Numbered from the stretch's first letter, positions 1 through 11,793 are shown. The stretch is 29,376 bases of DNA from Ureaplasma sp. (GCA_020024695.1 JAHHTK010000013.1:1-29376); one strand, 5' to 3'. The notes: generated from the sequence alone by a model not told the origin. Numbers and translations are program-made.

Positions 1-1535
1 TTTACTTCGCACCAAACAATGCTGGTAAAAATGGTCAAGGTATTGCTACTGAAACTCCAAACATTATTCCAGAAGCAAAACAACAAGAAGCAAAAACAAA
101 ATCTGTTGTTCTTTTAGCAGAAGGAACTACAACTACTCCAGCAACTCCTGCACCATCAACTCCTGCTGCTCCTACTCCAGCTGCTCCAGAAACTCCTAAA
201 AAATATAATGCTGATGGGGCTCAATATGCATTTAACATGCAATATGCTAATGAATTAGGTACATCAAAAATTACTGATGATGTTAAAAATAACTTTGGTG
301 ATGCTGGCAACTTATATCAACAATATGTTGCACAAGCAAAAGGTATTGCTCCAGGTACAGCAAACATTAGTGGTGCTCAAGCTTATGCAGGGGCTTCATT
401 CTCAATGGATTCATACTACCGTTTAAGAGATGCAATCTTACCTAAAGTAACTGAAATCTTTATTAAATCAGCAGATTCAGATGTTCACGCACCAAGTCAA
501 TTAGACTTACGTACAAACATTATTACTGGTGTCGGTGGTGCTGCTTATGCTAATGGTGGAACATTCTACTTAGACGTTAACCCATTCTATGGCTTACAAA
601 AATGAAGTATGACTACATTATTAAGCCACGAAAGCTTACCAGGTCACAACTTACAAATGATCTATGCAGTAGATAATACTTCAAGCGAATATGCTCCTCA
701 ATTATCATATACTTCATATGCTGAAGGTTGAGGATTATTCAGTGAATGATTAGCAACTCAATATGGTTCTTATGGTCAACCTGCAAAAATTACAGGCGTT
801 GAATGATTAGACCCAGCAAAGAGAATGCAATTACCAACCTTTGATGACAACGCATTTGATGCACAAAACAAACAATTCAATACCGTTAACATCAATGTTA
901 AACAAGCAAACGCAGACATCACTACTGGTGAATTCATGAACGGTAGTTATGAAACTGACTTTGAAGGTTTATCAACAACCGACGCTGACTCATTAGACCA
1001 AGGTTACTACAACGCAATGCAATACTTTGGTTTCTTAAACGAACGTCAATTACGTGCTATGAGAATGGCACTTGATACATCAGTTCATGCTGGTGGACCA
1101 AAAATTGCTAATGGTGTCCTTTCAGATACTAAGAATGCAAACATTGGTACAGCAGCTAAAGGAACTGGTTGATCATTACAAGATGAAATGGACTTCATGC
1201 ATGCTAACTCAGGTTTAGGCCAAGGTGACATTACTCGTGAAGCTCAACGTTACTTAAACTACACCGCTCAAGCAACTAGTTACTTAACTGGTGAAATTGA
1301 AATTGAAAGTTTATTCGGTAAAGCAAGTGCTGCATATGCTGCAAAACATGACAACGCATTATTCATGAACTATGCCGACTTAACATCAACTCAAAACAAC
1401 ACTGCTCCTTTCTTCAACTTAATTTTAAGAAACAATGACATCCCATTAAAAGTCTTAAGAGAAAGTGTTGAACAATACATTACAGAAAACATTGGTGCTA
1501 TTCCAACTGCAACACCAAGTACTTCTCAAAAATAA
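1..1535 (+). CDS. DUF885-family lipoprotein, copy 1 (C-terminal part; reading frame starts at base 3)
   Basis: This is the C-terminal half of a predicted zinc-dependent hydrolase of the DUF885 family. The N-terminus lies outside the window. The frame runs through several TGA (Trp) codons to TAA at 1533-1535. The family signature HESLPGHNLQ (HExxPGH) begins at 627 and is followed by AEGWGLFSEWLA, then YFGFLNERQLRAMRMALD and a GTGWSLQDEMDFM segment ending in QATSYLTGE, in the order usual for DUF885. A Pro/Ala/Thr-rich linker at about 121-200 is absent from the two downstream copies. By analogy with those copies it should be an exported lipoprotein. The family looks like a zincin peptidase, but its substrate here is unknown. 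It is the first of three tandem paralogues and is very close to copy 2. Confidence 0.85.
393..754 (+). repeat. Block identical to 3636-3997 (DUF885 copies 1 and 2)
   Basis: By eye there is no nucleotide difference from 3636-3997 over 362 bases, including third codon positions. The block covers the HExxPGH motif. The copies differ immediately on both sides: gcagggGCT versus gctggtGCT on the left, and GCaac versus GCtag on the right. Confidence 0.85.
1005..1264 (+). repeat. Block identical to 4248-4507 (DUF885 copies 1 and 2)
   Basis: This is a second 260-base stretch without differences between copies 1 and 2, bounded by single silent differences (ggT/ggC on the left, acC/acT on the right). 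It covers the segment from YFGFLNERQL to QRYLNY. The sequence between this block and the first is clearly diverged. Confidence 0.8.
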
Positions 1536-1568
1536 TCTCTAATTTCCAACATTAATAAATTGAGTTTT

Positions 1569-1603
1569 ACATGAAATTTGCTTACCCCAAATTTCATGTT
1601 TTT
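1569..1603 (+). terminator. Rho-independent terminator of DUF885 copy 1
   Basis: An acatgaaattt stem pairs with aaatttcatgt and is followed by a T run. Very similar hairpins follow copies 2 and 3. Confidence 0.8.
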
Positions 1604-1632
1604 ATATCTCTAACACCCCACTAATTTCAAGA

Positions 1633-1649
1633 AATTAGTATATATAAGT
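1633..1649 (+). promoter_or_regulatory. Shared upstream element aattagtatatataagt (before copy 2)
   Basis: The same 17 bases occur at 4912-4928 before copy 3. Both lie roughly 155-190 bases upstream of the start codon, in otherwise diverged intergenic DNA. It may hold a promoter (TATATA/TATAAG as -10), leaving a long leader. The role is inferred from conservation only. Confidence 0.4.
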
Positions 1650-1820
1650 TATCTTTCAAATTAAAATTAGAAAGGATTACTTTTGCTTTTTTTATAATTT
1701 CATCTAAATAGTAGAAAAATAACCTATAAATAGCAAAATTTTCGTGATAAATCTTGAAATTATATTTATTTCATAAATATTTGGAATAATTATTAATAGA
1801 AAGGTTTTAATAACTATATT

Positions 1821-4781
1821 ATGAAAAAGAAAGTTCTTAATGGATTATTAATGGGCGGAATCGGCTTATTAGCAATGTCATCTGTTGCTGCCGTCACATT
1901 AACTTCCTGTGAATCATCACAAACAACACCTGCACAAGATGCAACTATGAAACTTTATAATGAATATAATGAAGCAGTTGCTAATGCAGTTGGTAACCAA
2001 ACTGGTTATATTACAAAAGATAAAGCTGATGCAGTTATCCAAGTTATGGACAACTACATTAGTCAAGCACAAACATTAAACGATCAAATTCAAGAATCAG
2101 GTTCAGTTGATGAACAAATTTGAATTAGTTCAGTTTTATTCCAATTACAAAGTGAAAAATTATCAGTTACAACTGAAGCTTACTTATTAGGGGCTCCAAT
2201 TGGTGGTAACATCATTTCAGCATATTCTAACGATGTTGTTGACTATGCTTCATACTTTGATTACGGAAAAAATCTTGCTTCTTGAACAGGCCGTATCAAT
2301 ACCTTTGAAGGCGTTCTTAGTGCTGTTTCAAAAAACTTTGAAGAAGGTCTTGCTAAGAACACAACCTTATCAGGTATCATGGTTAAATTATTTGTAAGTA
2401 ACACCTTACAAAAATTATATGGGCCACAATTAGACGCATATGTCAAAACCGGATTAACAGCTACAGCTATTACAAGTAGTAAAGAATCAACTAACCTTAT
2501 TACAGTTTTAGGTAAATCAACTTATTTCCAAGATAAAGTTAAAGGGCTTAAAAAATCAGCAATTTCAGATGCAGATAAAGCAACATTACTTAAAACTGCT
2601 GAAGCAGCAGACGCAAAAATCGATGCATATCTTACATTCTTAGTAACAAAATACTGATATGGTGTATCATATGGTTGAAATACTGGAGCAACACCAGACG
2701 CATTTGGATTATCAGTTGTTGTTAAAGGAAACACTGGTGAAGCAACCAACACATTTGAAGTTGCAGGTGACCAATCAAATACCATTAAAGGTTTAGGTTT
2801 AACCCAAACTGATCTTAATACTAAAGATATCGGTATTGGTTTCTCAACTGGAAAATTTGGTGCAGATAGTAAATGAAACGGTAAATCAATTGGTTTAACC
2901 ATTTATGAAGACTACTTATTATACAAAAACACAACTATCTACAACAAAGCTGTAGAAGTTAACAAAGAAGGTCTTAAAAACGTTGGCTACATTGTCAAAA
3001 ACATGAAGGGTGTCGCTGAATTCTTAGCTTCTAAATTAACATCTGAAGGCGATTCTGTATGAACACCACAAGGTTACACATATGATGAAAACATCTTTGA
3101 TAATGTTCCTTCTAAACCATTTGAAGCTAAAAACGGTTTAGCAACCAAAAATGATAAAGGTGAATGAGTCACATCAGATTCTCAATTATTAGACTTCTTC
3201 AAATGATTAAACGCTGATCAATGATTCTTTGGTCGTGACGTTGCTCCTAACCAAGTTGTAACTTTACCAAGTGAAGTTTCAAATTGAACTGCTGACAACA
3301 TTTACTTTGCACCAAATGAAGCAGGCAAAAATGGACAAGGAAAAGTTGTACCAAAATCAGAAATTACTGAATCATTAACAACCAAACCACAAGCATCAAG
3401 CACAGTTTCACTTGCTTCAGAAACTACAGCAGTAGCCTCACCAAAATATACTGGTGCTAAATATTCATTTGATACAAAATATGTTTCTGAATTAGGTTCA
3501 GCACAAATTAACAGTCCAGAATTAAAAGAAAGCAACTTTGGTGATGCTGGTGACTTATATCAACAATATGTCGTTGAAGCAAAAGGTATCGCACCAGGTG
3601 CAGCAAACATTAGTGGGGCTCAAGCTTATGCTGGTGCTTCATTCTCAATGGATTCATACTACCGTTTAAGAGATGCAATCTTACCTAAAGTAACTGAAAT
3701 CTTTATTAAATCAGCAGATTCAGATGTTCACGCACCAAGTCAATTAGACTTACGTACAAACATTATTACTGGTGTCGGTGGTGCTGCTTATGCTAATGGT
3801 GGAACATTCTACTTAGACGTTAACCCATTCTATGGCTTACAAAAATGAAGTATGACTACATTATTAAGCCACGAAAGCTTACCAGGTCACAACTTACAAA
3901 TGATCTATGCAGTAGATAATACTTCAAGCGAATATGCTCCTCAATTATCATATACTTCATATGCTGAAGGTTGAGGATTATTCAGTGAATGATTAGCTAG
4001 CCAATATGGTTCATATGGTGAACCAGCAAAAGTTACAGGTGCTGAATGACAAGACTCTGCAAAGAGAATGCAATTACCAGACTTTGATGACAACGCATTT
4101 GGTGAAGACAGCAAAGCATTCGAAACTGTTAACATCAACGTTAAAGAAGCAAACGCAACCATGAGAAATGGTGAATTCATGAATGGTAGCTATGAAACTG
4201 ATTTCAAAGGTTTATCAACCACCGATTCAAACTCATTAGACCAAGGCTACTACAACGCAATGCAATACTTTGGTTTCTTAAACGAACGTCAATTACGTGC
4301 TATGAGAATGGCACTTGATACATCAGTTCATGCTGGTGGACCAAAAATTGCTAATGGTGTCCTTTCAGATACTAAGAATGCAAACATTGGTACAGCAGCT
4401 AAAGGAACTGGTTGATCATTACAAGATGAAATGGACTTCATGCATGCTAACTCAGGTTTAGGCCAAGGTGACATTACTCGTGAAGCTCAACGTTACTTAA
4501 ACTACACTGCTCAAGCAACTAGTTACTTAACTGGTGAAAACGTAATCGAAGGCTTATTTGGGGATGCAAGTGCCGCATATGCAGCAGCAAACAACGGTGC
4601 TTTATTCATGAACTATGCAGACTTAGTTTCAACCCAAAACAATACCGCTCCTTTCTTTAACTTAATCTTAAGAAACAACGATATTCCATTAAAAGTCTTA
4701 GAAAAATACGTCAAACAATACATTACAGAAAACATTGGTGCAATTCCAGCCAAAGCAGCTGAATCATCAAGTTCAAAATAA
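1821..4781 (+). CDS. DUF885-family lipoprotein, copy 2
   Basis: This is a complete 986-residue exported lipoprotein, read through many TGA Trp codons. The N-terminus (MKKKVLNGLLMGGIGLL...) is a lipoprotein signal ending in LTSC, with Cys30 as the predicted lipidated residue. The middle carries a long DUF885-like N-terminal domain. The HESLPGHNLQ motif has His684, Glu685 and His690, and Glu716 of AEGWGLFSEW is a candidate third metal ligand. The C-terminal part contains GTGWSLQDEMDFM and QATSYLTGE. It is predicted to be a surface metallohydrolase, possibly a peptidase supplying amino acids; the substrate is unknown. The chosen start is the only one that yields the lipobox, although the AAAGG upstream sits unusually far (about 16 bases) from ATG. 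It shares two identical blocks with copy 1. Confidence 0.9.
3636..3997 (+). repeat. Block identical to 393-754
   Basis: This is the partner of the 362-base block in DUF885 copy 1. It spans the predicted catalytic core (HExxPGH and EGWGLFSEW). Confidence 0.85.
4248..4507 (+). repeat. Block identical to 1005-1264
   Basis: This is the partner of the 260-base block in DUF885 copy 1. Copy 3 is much more diverged over the same segment. Confidence 0.8.
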
Positions 4782-4845
4782 TAGTTATTAAAATATTAAA
4801 TCCAACATTAATATCATTAATCCAACATTAAAATAAATTGAGTGA

Positions 4846-4880
4846 ACATGAAATTTGGTTTATCCAAGTTTCATGTTTTT
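4846..4880 (+). terminator. Rho-independent terminator of DUF885 copy 2
   Basis: A 13-bp stem (acatgaaatttgg with ccaagtttcatgt, one G-T pair) with loop tttat is followed by TTTTT. It is close in sequence to the terminator after copy 1. Confidence 0.8.
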
Positions 4881-4911
4881 ATATCCTTGTACCAACTCTC
4901 TACCACTTTCC

Positions 4912-4928
4912 AATTAGTATATATAAGT
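4912..4928 (+). promoter_or_regulatory. Shared upstream element aattagtatatataagt (before copy 3)
   Basis: This 17-base stretch is identical to 1633-1649. The rest of this 303-base intergenic space holds the copy 2 terminator, a duplicated tccaacatta (4801 and 4821) and AT-rich sequence before an AAAGG at about 5060. Confidence 0.4.
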
Positions 4929-5084
4929 GCTAAGGACATCCTGAAACTAAGCCTAATATTTTTATATAAATATAAAAATAGGTTCAATATTGTTAAGATT
5001 TAACATTTAATTTGACAAACCCTGTTTATTTATTAAATATTTGAAATAATAAATATTGGAAAGGTTTAATAAAACATTTACATT

Positions 5085-8018
5085 ATGAAAAAGAAAACTC
5101 TTAATGGATTATTAATCGGTGGCATTAGTTTATTAACTATGTCATCAGTAGCTAGTATGGTACTCACCTCATGTGTTAGCACCACTAAAACCTATGCTGA
5201 AAACAATACTACACCAGCACAAAATGCTACAAAAAAACTTTATCAAGCTTATGATCAAGCAGTGGCAAGTGCTGCTGGCACTGAAACTAGTTATGTTACA
5301 GATGCTACTAAAGCAGCAGTCTTAAAAGTCATGGACGGCTATACTGCTCAAGCTAAAGAATTACAAACAAAAATCCAACAATCAGGTTCAGTTGATGAAA
5401 AAATCTGAATCGATTCCGTCATCTTCCAAATTGATATTGAAAAACGTACTTTAACCTCAAACGCTTATTTAGTCGGAGCACCAATTGGGGGCGACATCTT
5501 AACTGCTGACCCAAATGAATTAGTTGCTTACGCTGAAAACGTTCAATATGGTTCTAGTTATGATGAATGAACATCTAATTTGACTTATTTTGATGAAGTC
5601 ATTAAAGCAATTCAAACTAACTTTAAAGCAGGAATTGCTCAAGGGATTACTCAATCAGGAATTATGTTGAAATTATTTGTCAGCAATACCTTACAAAAAT
5701 TGTATGTTCACGAATTAGCTAATTATCTCCACAACAATCAAACAACCAACTTAGTCATTACTAAGGATAACTTTAGTGCTTTAGGCAAATGTAGTTACTT
5801 TAGTCACTATGTTGATAGTATTCCAACCACTGTTTTAAATGGTCAAGAAAGAACTGATTTATTAGCCCAAGCAAAACAAGAAGATGCAGTTATTGATACT
5901 TTCATGAACTTCATCTTAACTGAATACTGACCAAGTGTTCGTTATGGTTGAAACACTACTAACAATACTCCAGATGTATTTAAATTATCAATTGTTGATA
6001 AAAACAATACCAATGAAAAACAAAATACCTATGAAGTAGGAGCAAAAGAAACTAAGACCATTCAAGGTTTAGGTATTACTCAAAAAGATCTTGATACCCA
6101 TGATATTGGAATTGGTTTTACACCAGGAACAAATGAAAATCCTCAAGCAGGCTTAAAGATTTATCAAGATTATCTTTTATATCGCAATACCACTTTATAT
6201 GACAATGCTAAAACCGTTATGGATTTAGGTATCCAAAACGTTAAATTAGTCAAAGATAATATGAAGCACGTGGCTCAATTTATTGCTCCAAAATTAACAA
6301 CAGAAGAAGCAACCGTTTGAAACCCAACTGGTTATACTTATGACAATGACATTTTTGATAATGTGCCTTCACAACCATTTGTAGCACCACATGGTTTAGC
6401 AACCAAAAATAGTCAAGGCCAATGAGTAACCTCTGATGCTCAATTATTAGACTTCTTTAAATGATTAAATGCTGACCAATGATTCTTTGGTCGGGATGTT
6501 GCTGCTAACCAAGTTGTCACCTTGCCAAAAGAAGCAACTGGCGTTGCTCATGATCTTTATTTTGCTCCAAACAATGCAGGTGTTGATGGTAAAGGAGTTG
6601 CTGTAGTAGTCCCAAGTATTATTGATAAAACTCAAACACCAAAACCAGTCTTAGCTAGTGAAACTGAAACCGTAGTTCCAGCTCAATTACCAGCCACAGG
6701 TGAACAATATTCATTTGATATGACTTATGCACCAGAATTAGGAACCGCAAAAATTAATAATGAAGTTGCTAACAACTTTGGTGATTCTGGGGACTTATAT
6801 GACCAATATATTGTCCAAGCCAAAGGGATTGCACCAGGTAAGGCTAATATTAGTGGTGCTCAAGCTTATGCAGGGGCTTCTTTTGCGATGGATTCATATT
6901 ACCGTTTAAGAGATGCTATCTTACCAAAAGTTACTCCAATCTTTGTAAAATCAGCTGACTCTAATGTTCACGCTCCAAGCAAATTAGATTTAAAAACTAA
7001 TATTGTTACTGGTTCTGATTTAAGTGCTGCTTATGCTGAAGGCAATAAGTTCTATCTTGATGTTAACCCATTCTACTGTAGTCAAAAATGAGAAATTACC
7101 ACCTTATTGAGTCATGAAAGTGTGCCAGGTCACAACTTACAAATGATTTATGCTATTGATAATACCTCTAGTCCTGATGCTCCAAGTCTTTCATATAATG
7201 CTTATGGGGAAGGTTGAGGTTTATTCAGTGAATGATTAGCAACCCAATATGGTGCTTATGGAGAACCTGTCAAATTAGTCGGAGACGACTGATTAGACAG
7301 TACTAAACGTATGCAAGTACCAAACTTTGACGATAATGCCTTTGATAAAGAAAACAAACAATTTAGTACCGTAAACATCAACATTAAAGAAGCAAACGCT
7401 CACACTAATAATGGTGAATTTATGAACGGGGCTTTTGAAACCAACTTTAATGGTTTATCCACCACTGAAGCAACAACCTTAGACCAAGGTTATTACAACG
7501 CTTTACAATACTTTGGTTTCTTAAATGACCGTCAATTAAGAGTCATGCGATTAGTACTTGATCCAGCTGTTCACGTTGGAGGACCAGCTCTTAAAGATGG
7601 CTTAATTGACGAAACTAAGGATTTAACCAAGATTGGCCAATGTCAAGCAGGTACTGGTTGATCATTACAAGATGAAATCAATTTCATGCAAACCAACTCT
7701 GGTATGGGTCAAGGTGACATTGCACGTGAAGCTCAACGTTACTTAAACTATGTTGGCCAAGCAACTAGTTATTTAACTGGTGAAATTGAAATAGAAAATC
7801 TTTTTGGACAAGCAAGTGCTGCTTATGCTAAAACCCATAATAATGCTTTATTTATGGATTATGCTGACTTAACCAGCACCCAAAACAATACAGCCCCATT
7901 CTTTAACTTAATCTTAAGAAATAATGATATTCCATTATCAGTTCTTAAAACCTATGTTGAACAATATATCCATGATAATATCGAATCAACAAGTCCAACT
8001 ACTGCATCTCACCAATAG
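5085..8018 (+). CDS. DUF885-family lipoprotein, copy 3
   Basis: This is a complete 977-residue paralogue of copies 1 and 2. Its signal peptide ends in MVLTSC, with lipidated Cys30. The predicted metal site is kept as HESVPGHNLQ with His677, Glu678 and His683, followed by GEGWGLFSEWLA. The C-terminal DUF885 segment (GTGWSLQDEINFM, QATSYLTGE) is intact. It is clearly more diverged from copies 1 and 2 at both DNA and protein level than they are from each other, so it has not taken part in the recent homogenisation. The predicted role is surface metallohydrolase of unknown substrate. As with copy 2, the AAAGG box lies about 20 bases before the ATG. Confidence 0.9.
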
Positions 8019-8046
8019 TATTTAAGTTAAATCTTGTTTAATCTGA

Positions 8047-8083
8047 AACATGAAATTGCATTTAACCAATTTCATGTTTTTCT
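8047..8083 (+). terminator. Rho-independent terminator of DUF885 copy 3
   Basis: An aacatgaaattg stem pairs with caatttcatgtt and is followed by TTTTTCTTTT. It belongs to the same hairpin family as those after copies 1 and 2. Confidence 0.8.
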
Positions 8084-8284
8084 TTTCTAACACAAAAATT
8101 GTAGTCGTTATGCTAATAGCATAAGGCAAATCTGGTTTTAATTTGAGTAATAAGAATTTTCAAGAATTTGCTGAAAAAGACTGATGTATATACAAGTTTT
8201 TATATATGATATTAATTAATATACTTAATTTGTTTAACAGTTAAAAATGTTAATGATTACCTTAAATTTTAAGTAAGGTTTGAT

Positions 8285-10057
8285 ATGAAAAAGAAAATTA
8301 TTTTAGCAGCTTCAGTAGCTGCAACAGGATTATTCACAATTCCAGTCGCTTTAACAGCAGTTTCATGTTCTGAAGAAAGTACAGGAACTGATACTAACAC
8401 AAGTGACAAAAAACAACAATTAAGAGTCGCAACTTTTAACGTTTCATTCGCAACAGACAACGACAAAACTGAAACATATGATCGTTGATTAAAGTACATG
8501 AGTGTTAAACCAGTAGATCAAGAAAAATACATCAATGCATGATTACCACACGGTAATTTTATTGGAAGCATTAAACAAGCAGTTGTTGATAAAGGTGTTC
8601 CAAACGATAAAATTAGAGAAGTAACATATAAAAAAGATGGTAACAACGTTATTATTCACATTGGCATTAACGACGGTACAAAACTTGACGCATTTAAAAA
8701 CATTCCTTGAATCAAAGTAACTGAAGGAAATAGAAAAACAGCTATTGATGCTACTCTTCCTTTACAACAAGATACTAATGTTAAAACATTTGCTGAAGAA
8801 AACACTCCAACAGCACCAGTTATTAAATCCCTTCCAAGCATCACTGCTGAAGATTTAGAATATGGTGAAAGAATTATGCAACTTCGTAACACCACAGCTA
8901 TTATTCAACACCAACAACCAGATGTTTTATTATTCAACGAATTTAATAACATGGGTGACAAAGAAGATACAAAAATCTTAGAAGAATACTCAAAGAACTA
9001 TTTAGAAGTAGCACAATCATTAAAAGGTGGTGACAGCAAAGAAGAAATGCAAAAACCAATCGATTATTTCCAATATAAACGTGCTTACAAAACAAACACT
9101 GGTTTACAAAGTGGCTTCGATTTAGATAACGATGGTGTGTGTGATGGTAAGGACCCAGACGATGCATATGGTTTTGGATACTACCACGGACATTATCAAT
9201 TCGCATTAATGTCAAAATATGAAATTGATGATGCAAATACTAGAACCTTCCAAAACTTCTTATGAAAAGACTTTGGTGGTAAAGATCAATTTAAATCACC
9301 TAAAACACTTACTTTTGATCAAGCTAAAAAAGATGGTGCAAGACCAATTAAACAACCACACGATGCTGTTTCAAAAAAAGATGTAATGCCTGGTGAAGAT
9401 TGATATAATGCTGAAGAATGAAACAAATTCAGATTATCTTCAAAAAACCACTGCGACGTTCCAGTTAAAGTTAACGGTGAAACAATTCACTTATTAATTT
9501 CTCACCCAGTTCCACCTGCATTTGAAACAAATGCACACTCAAACGTATTAAGAAACCAATACGAAACTCAATTCTGATTAGAATACGTCAAGAGCGAAGG
9601 CAATGACTGAATCTATGATGATAAAGGTGGAAAAGGTGGTATCGGCGACAGTAAAGCTAAATATATCTTTATGGGTGATTTAAACTGTGACCCATACTTA
9701 AGAAATAAAGGTGAAGATGCTAATAAAGGGGTTGCTGCTTTCACTAACGCAGAAATCAGCCCATTCTCACAAGAATTCTTTAAAGATGGAAAATTAGCAC
9801 CAAAATCAACAGGGGCAGCAGGTGAACCAGTTAAATATGACCACAAATACCCAGACCAAAGAACAGCTGTCTTTGGCCGTAGAGTTGACTATGTTCTTCC
9901 TTCAAAAAACATCGACGTAACTAGTTCAGGTTGTTACTGAAAAACACGTGATGAAGATGGTGGTAAATTATTCTACGACAACCGTTTAGGTAAATTTGGT
10001 GACTCAAAAGAAGTTTCATCAGACCACCGTATGGTATGAATTGACATCAACCTTTAA
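8285..10057 (+). CDS. Endonuclease/exonuclease/phosphatase (EEP) family lipoprotein
   Basis: This is a 590-residue lipoprotein whose signal peptide ends in TAVSC (Cys28). The EEP fold motifs appear in order: LRVATFN near residue 46; DVLLFNEF with Glu219, the expected Mg-binding Glu; YGFGYYHGHYQFALMSKY; LLISHPVPP with His407; MGDLNCDP with Asp465 and Asn467; RRVDYVLPS; and the C-terminal SDHRMVW with catalytic Asp580 and His581. A DLDNDGVCDGKDPDD loop before YGFG resembles a calcium-binding loop. The family includes DNases, phosphatases and sphingomyelinases. In mycoplasmas, surface EEP nucleases scavenge nucleotides, which is the most likely role, but the substrate cannot be read from the sequence. 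AAGG six bases before ATG supports the start. Confidence 0.88.
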
Positions 10058-10092
10058 TTTAAATAATCATTAACTATATTTCATAACTTTCT

Positions 10093-10130
10093 AAGTACTT
10101 TTTGGAAAATCCAAGAAGTACTTATTTTTT
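10093..10130 (+). terminator. Rho-independent terminator after the EEP lipoprotein
   Basis: aagtacttttt/gg pairs with cc/aagaagtactt around the loop aaaat, followed by ATTTTTT. Confidence 0.8.
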
Positions 10131-10257
10131 AGTTTTAGATAGCACGGGAGGCACTAAATCACAGGAATTTTTAAAAATTTTGTAATTTTTTTACACAAAA
10201 TTAATTTAATTATCAAAAAAATTATAATGATTTTAAAAAGGAGAATAGAAATAATTT

Positions 10258-11694
10258 ATGAAATTCAAAAACAAGGTTTTAATAACCGTTTTTGGTGTTT
10301 TTGCTATTGCAATGGTACCAAAAACCATTGCTTTAACAGCAGTTTCGTGTAGTGAAAATAAAACAACAACTGAACCAGCTACACCTACGCCTGAAATACC
10401 AAATCCAGGTGATACGACGCAACCAAAACCACCAGTAAAAGTGGAAACCATAACACAAGCAGACTATCTCAAAGCGGGTCAAATTTTGAAAAACTCAATT
10501 GCACCTGTTATCAATCATCCAGCTGCAGGTTTTGCAAATGAAATCTTCCAAGGGGTTTCTAGCAAGATCACAGAAATAGCAACTATTTTAAAACTACCAG
10601 CAACAGTTGCCACTGCTAAACCACAACCATTACCACCATTTGTCAAAAACGCAGATTTTGAAAATGGTGAATCAGTAATTATGACGGTGCAACCACCAAA
10701 CGATAACAATTGATACCATGTTCAAGTAGTTGTTCAATATTGATACAACAAAGCTACAGGTTTACCAACAATTGATAATTCATTAACTGATTTTGTAAAA
10801 CTAGAAACTAATAATGGTTTGACAGGTTATAGTGTCACTTTCTTACCATTTCAACCAACAACAATTACTGAAAGTCAATATGACAATGCCCAAGCTATTG
10901 TCACTAGAAACCTAGGTCATATCACTACCAAACCAAGTGATTCAACTTATGTTAATGAAGTTAGAAATGTTTTAAAAGATAAATTAGAAACCATTCTAAC
11001 TAGTGTTGGATTGTCTAGTTCACCATTAACTAACCATCCAGTTTTTGTCCCACCATATCAAGGTTATCTTAATGATCAAGGGCAAGTCATTAATGAACCT
11101 CAAGGAGTATCTAATGGCGAAACTTGTCTAATGGTTGATGCTAATAACAACATCATAGTAGAAGTTTATTATGTTGACCAAGTTGGGCTACCAACTGTTA
11201 GTGATAATTTAAGTACTAAAGTTAGTTCTATTAATGAAGATCAAATTACAGCTTATCGCTTTAGTTTTAGCAATAATGTTGTTAAACCAACTACTAGTAC
11301 AATTAATAAAACCCAACTAGCTAGTGCTCAATCAATCATTACTCAATCTATAACTGGATTAGATAAAAACGCAGCTAATTATTCAGATTTAGTCAAGCAA
11401 GCCATCACACCTAAATTAAATGAAATTGTCACCTGCTTAGGTTTACCAACCACTGAATTAACAATTAAACCTTTAACCGTGGCTCCTGAAGACACTCCAT
11501 TAAATGCCCAAGGTCAATTCATGATTTGCAACGGTCAAACCTATTTAGTCGTCAAAGACAACAACCTTATTGTCCAAATTTATTATGTAAACCAATCCAA
11601 CTTACCAACTATTGAAGCAGAAATTCATCACCAAATTAACTTTTTAACTGGTGAAAATAATGCTGCTAGATACCAATTAACATTTGCTTTATAA
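10258..11694 (+). CDS. Hypothetical lipoprotein with three repeated modules
   Basis: This is a 478-residue lipoprotein with its signal peptide ending in LTAVSC (Cys31), the same lipobox context as the EEP protein upstream. A Thr/Pro-rich linker follows (about 36-60). The rest is three diverged copies of a module of about 130-140 residues. Each begins with an x-A-x-x-I helix region (QADYLKAGQI, ESQYDNAQAI, KTQLASAQSI) and ends with a Tyr-rich strand and LPT (YWYNKATGLPTI, VEVYYVDQVGLPTV, VQIYYVNQSNLPTI). I do not recognise the module, and no catalytic signature is visible. A binding or adhesion role is possible but unproven. It has its own terminator and probably its own promoter. Confidence 0.8.
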
Positions 11695-11757
11695 ATCCAT
11701 CAACATTACTCATATTTAAACGTTATTGCAAATGTATATTTAAAGCTAATTAAAAAG

Positions 11758-11793
11758 ACAAAACCAACTTAAAAGCGTTGGTTTTGTTTTGTT
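11758..11793 (+). terminator. Rho-independent terminator after the modular lipoprotein
   Basis: An acaaaaccaac stem pairs with gttggttttgt and is followed by TTTGTT. Confidence 0.85.
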
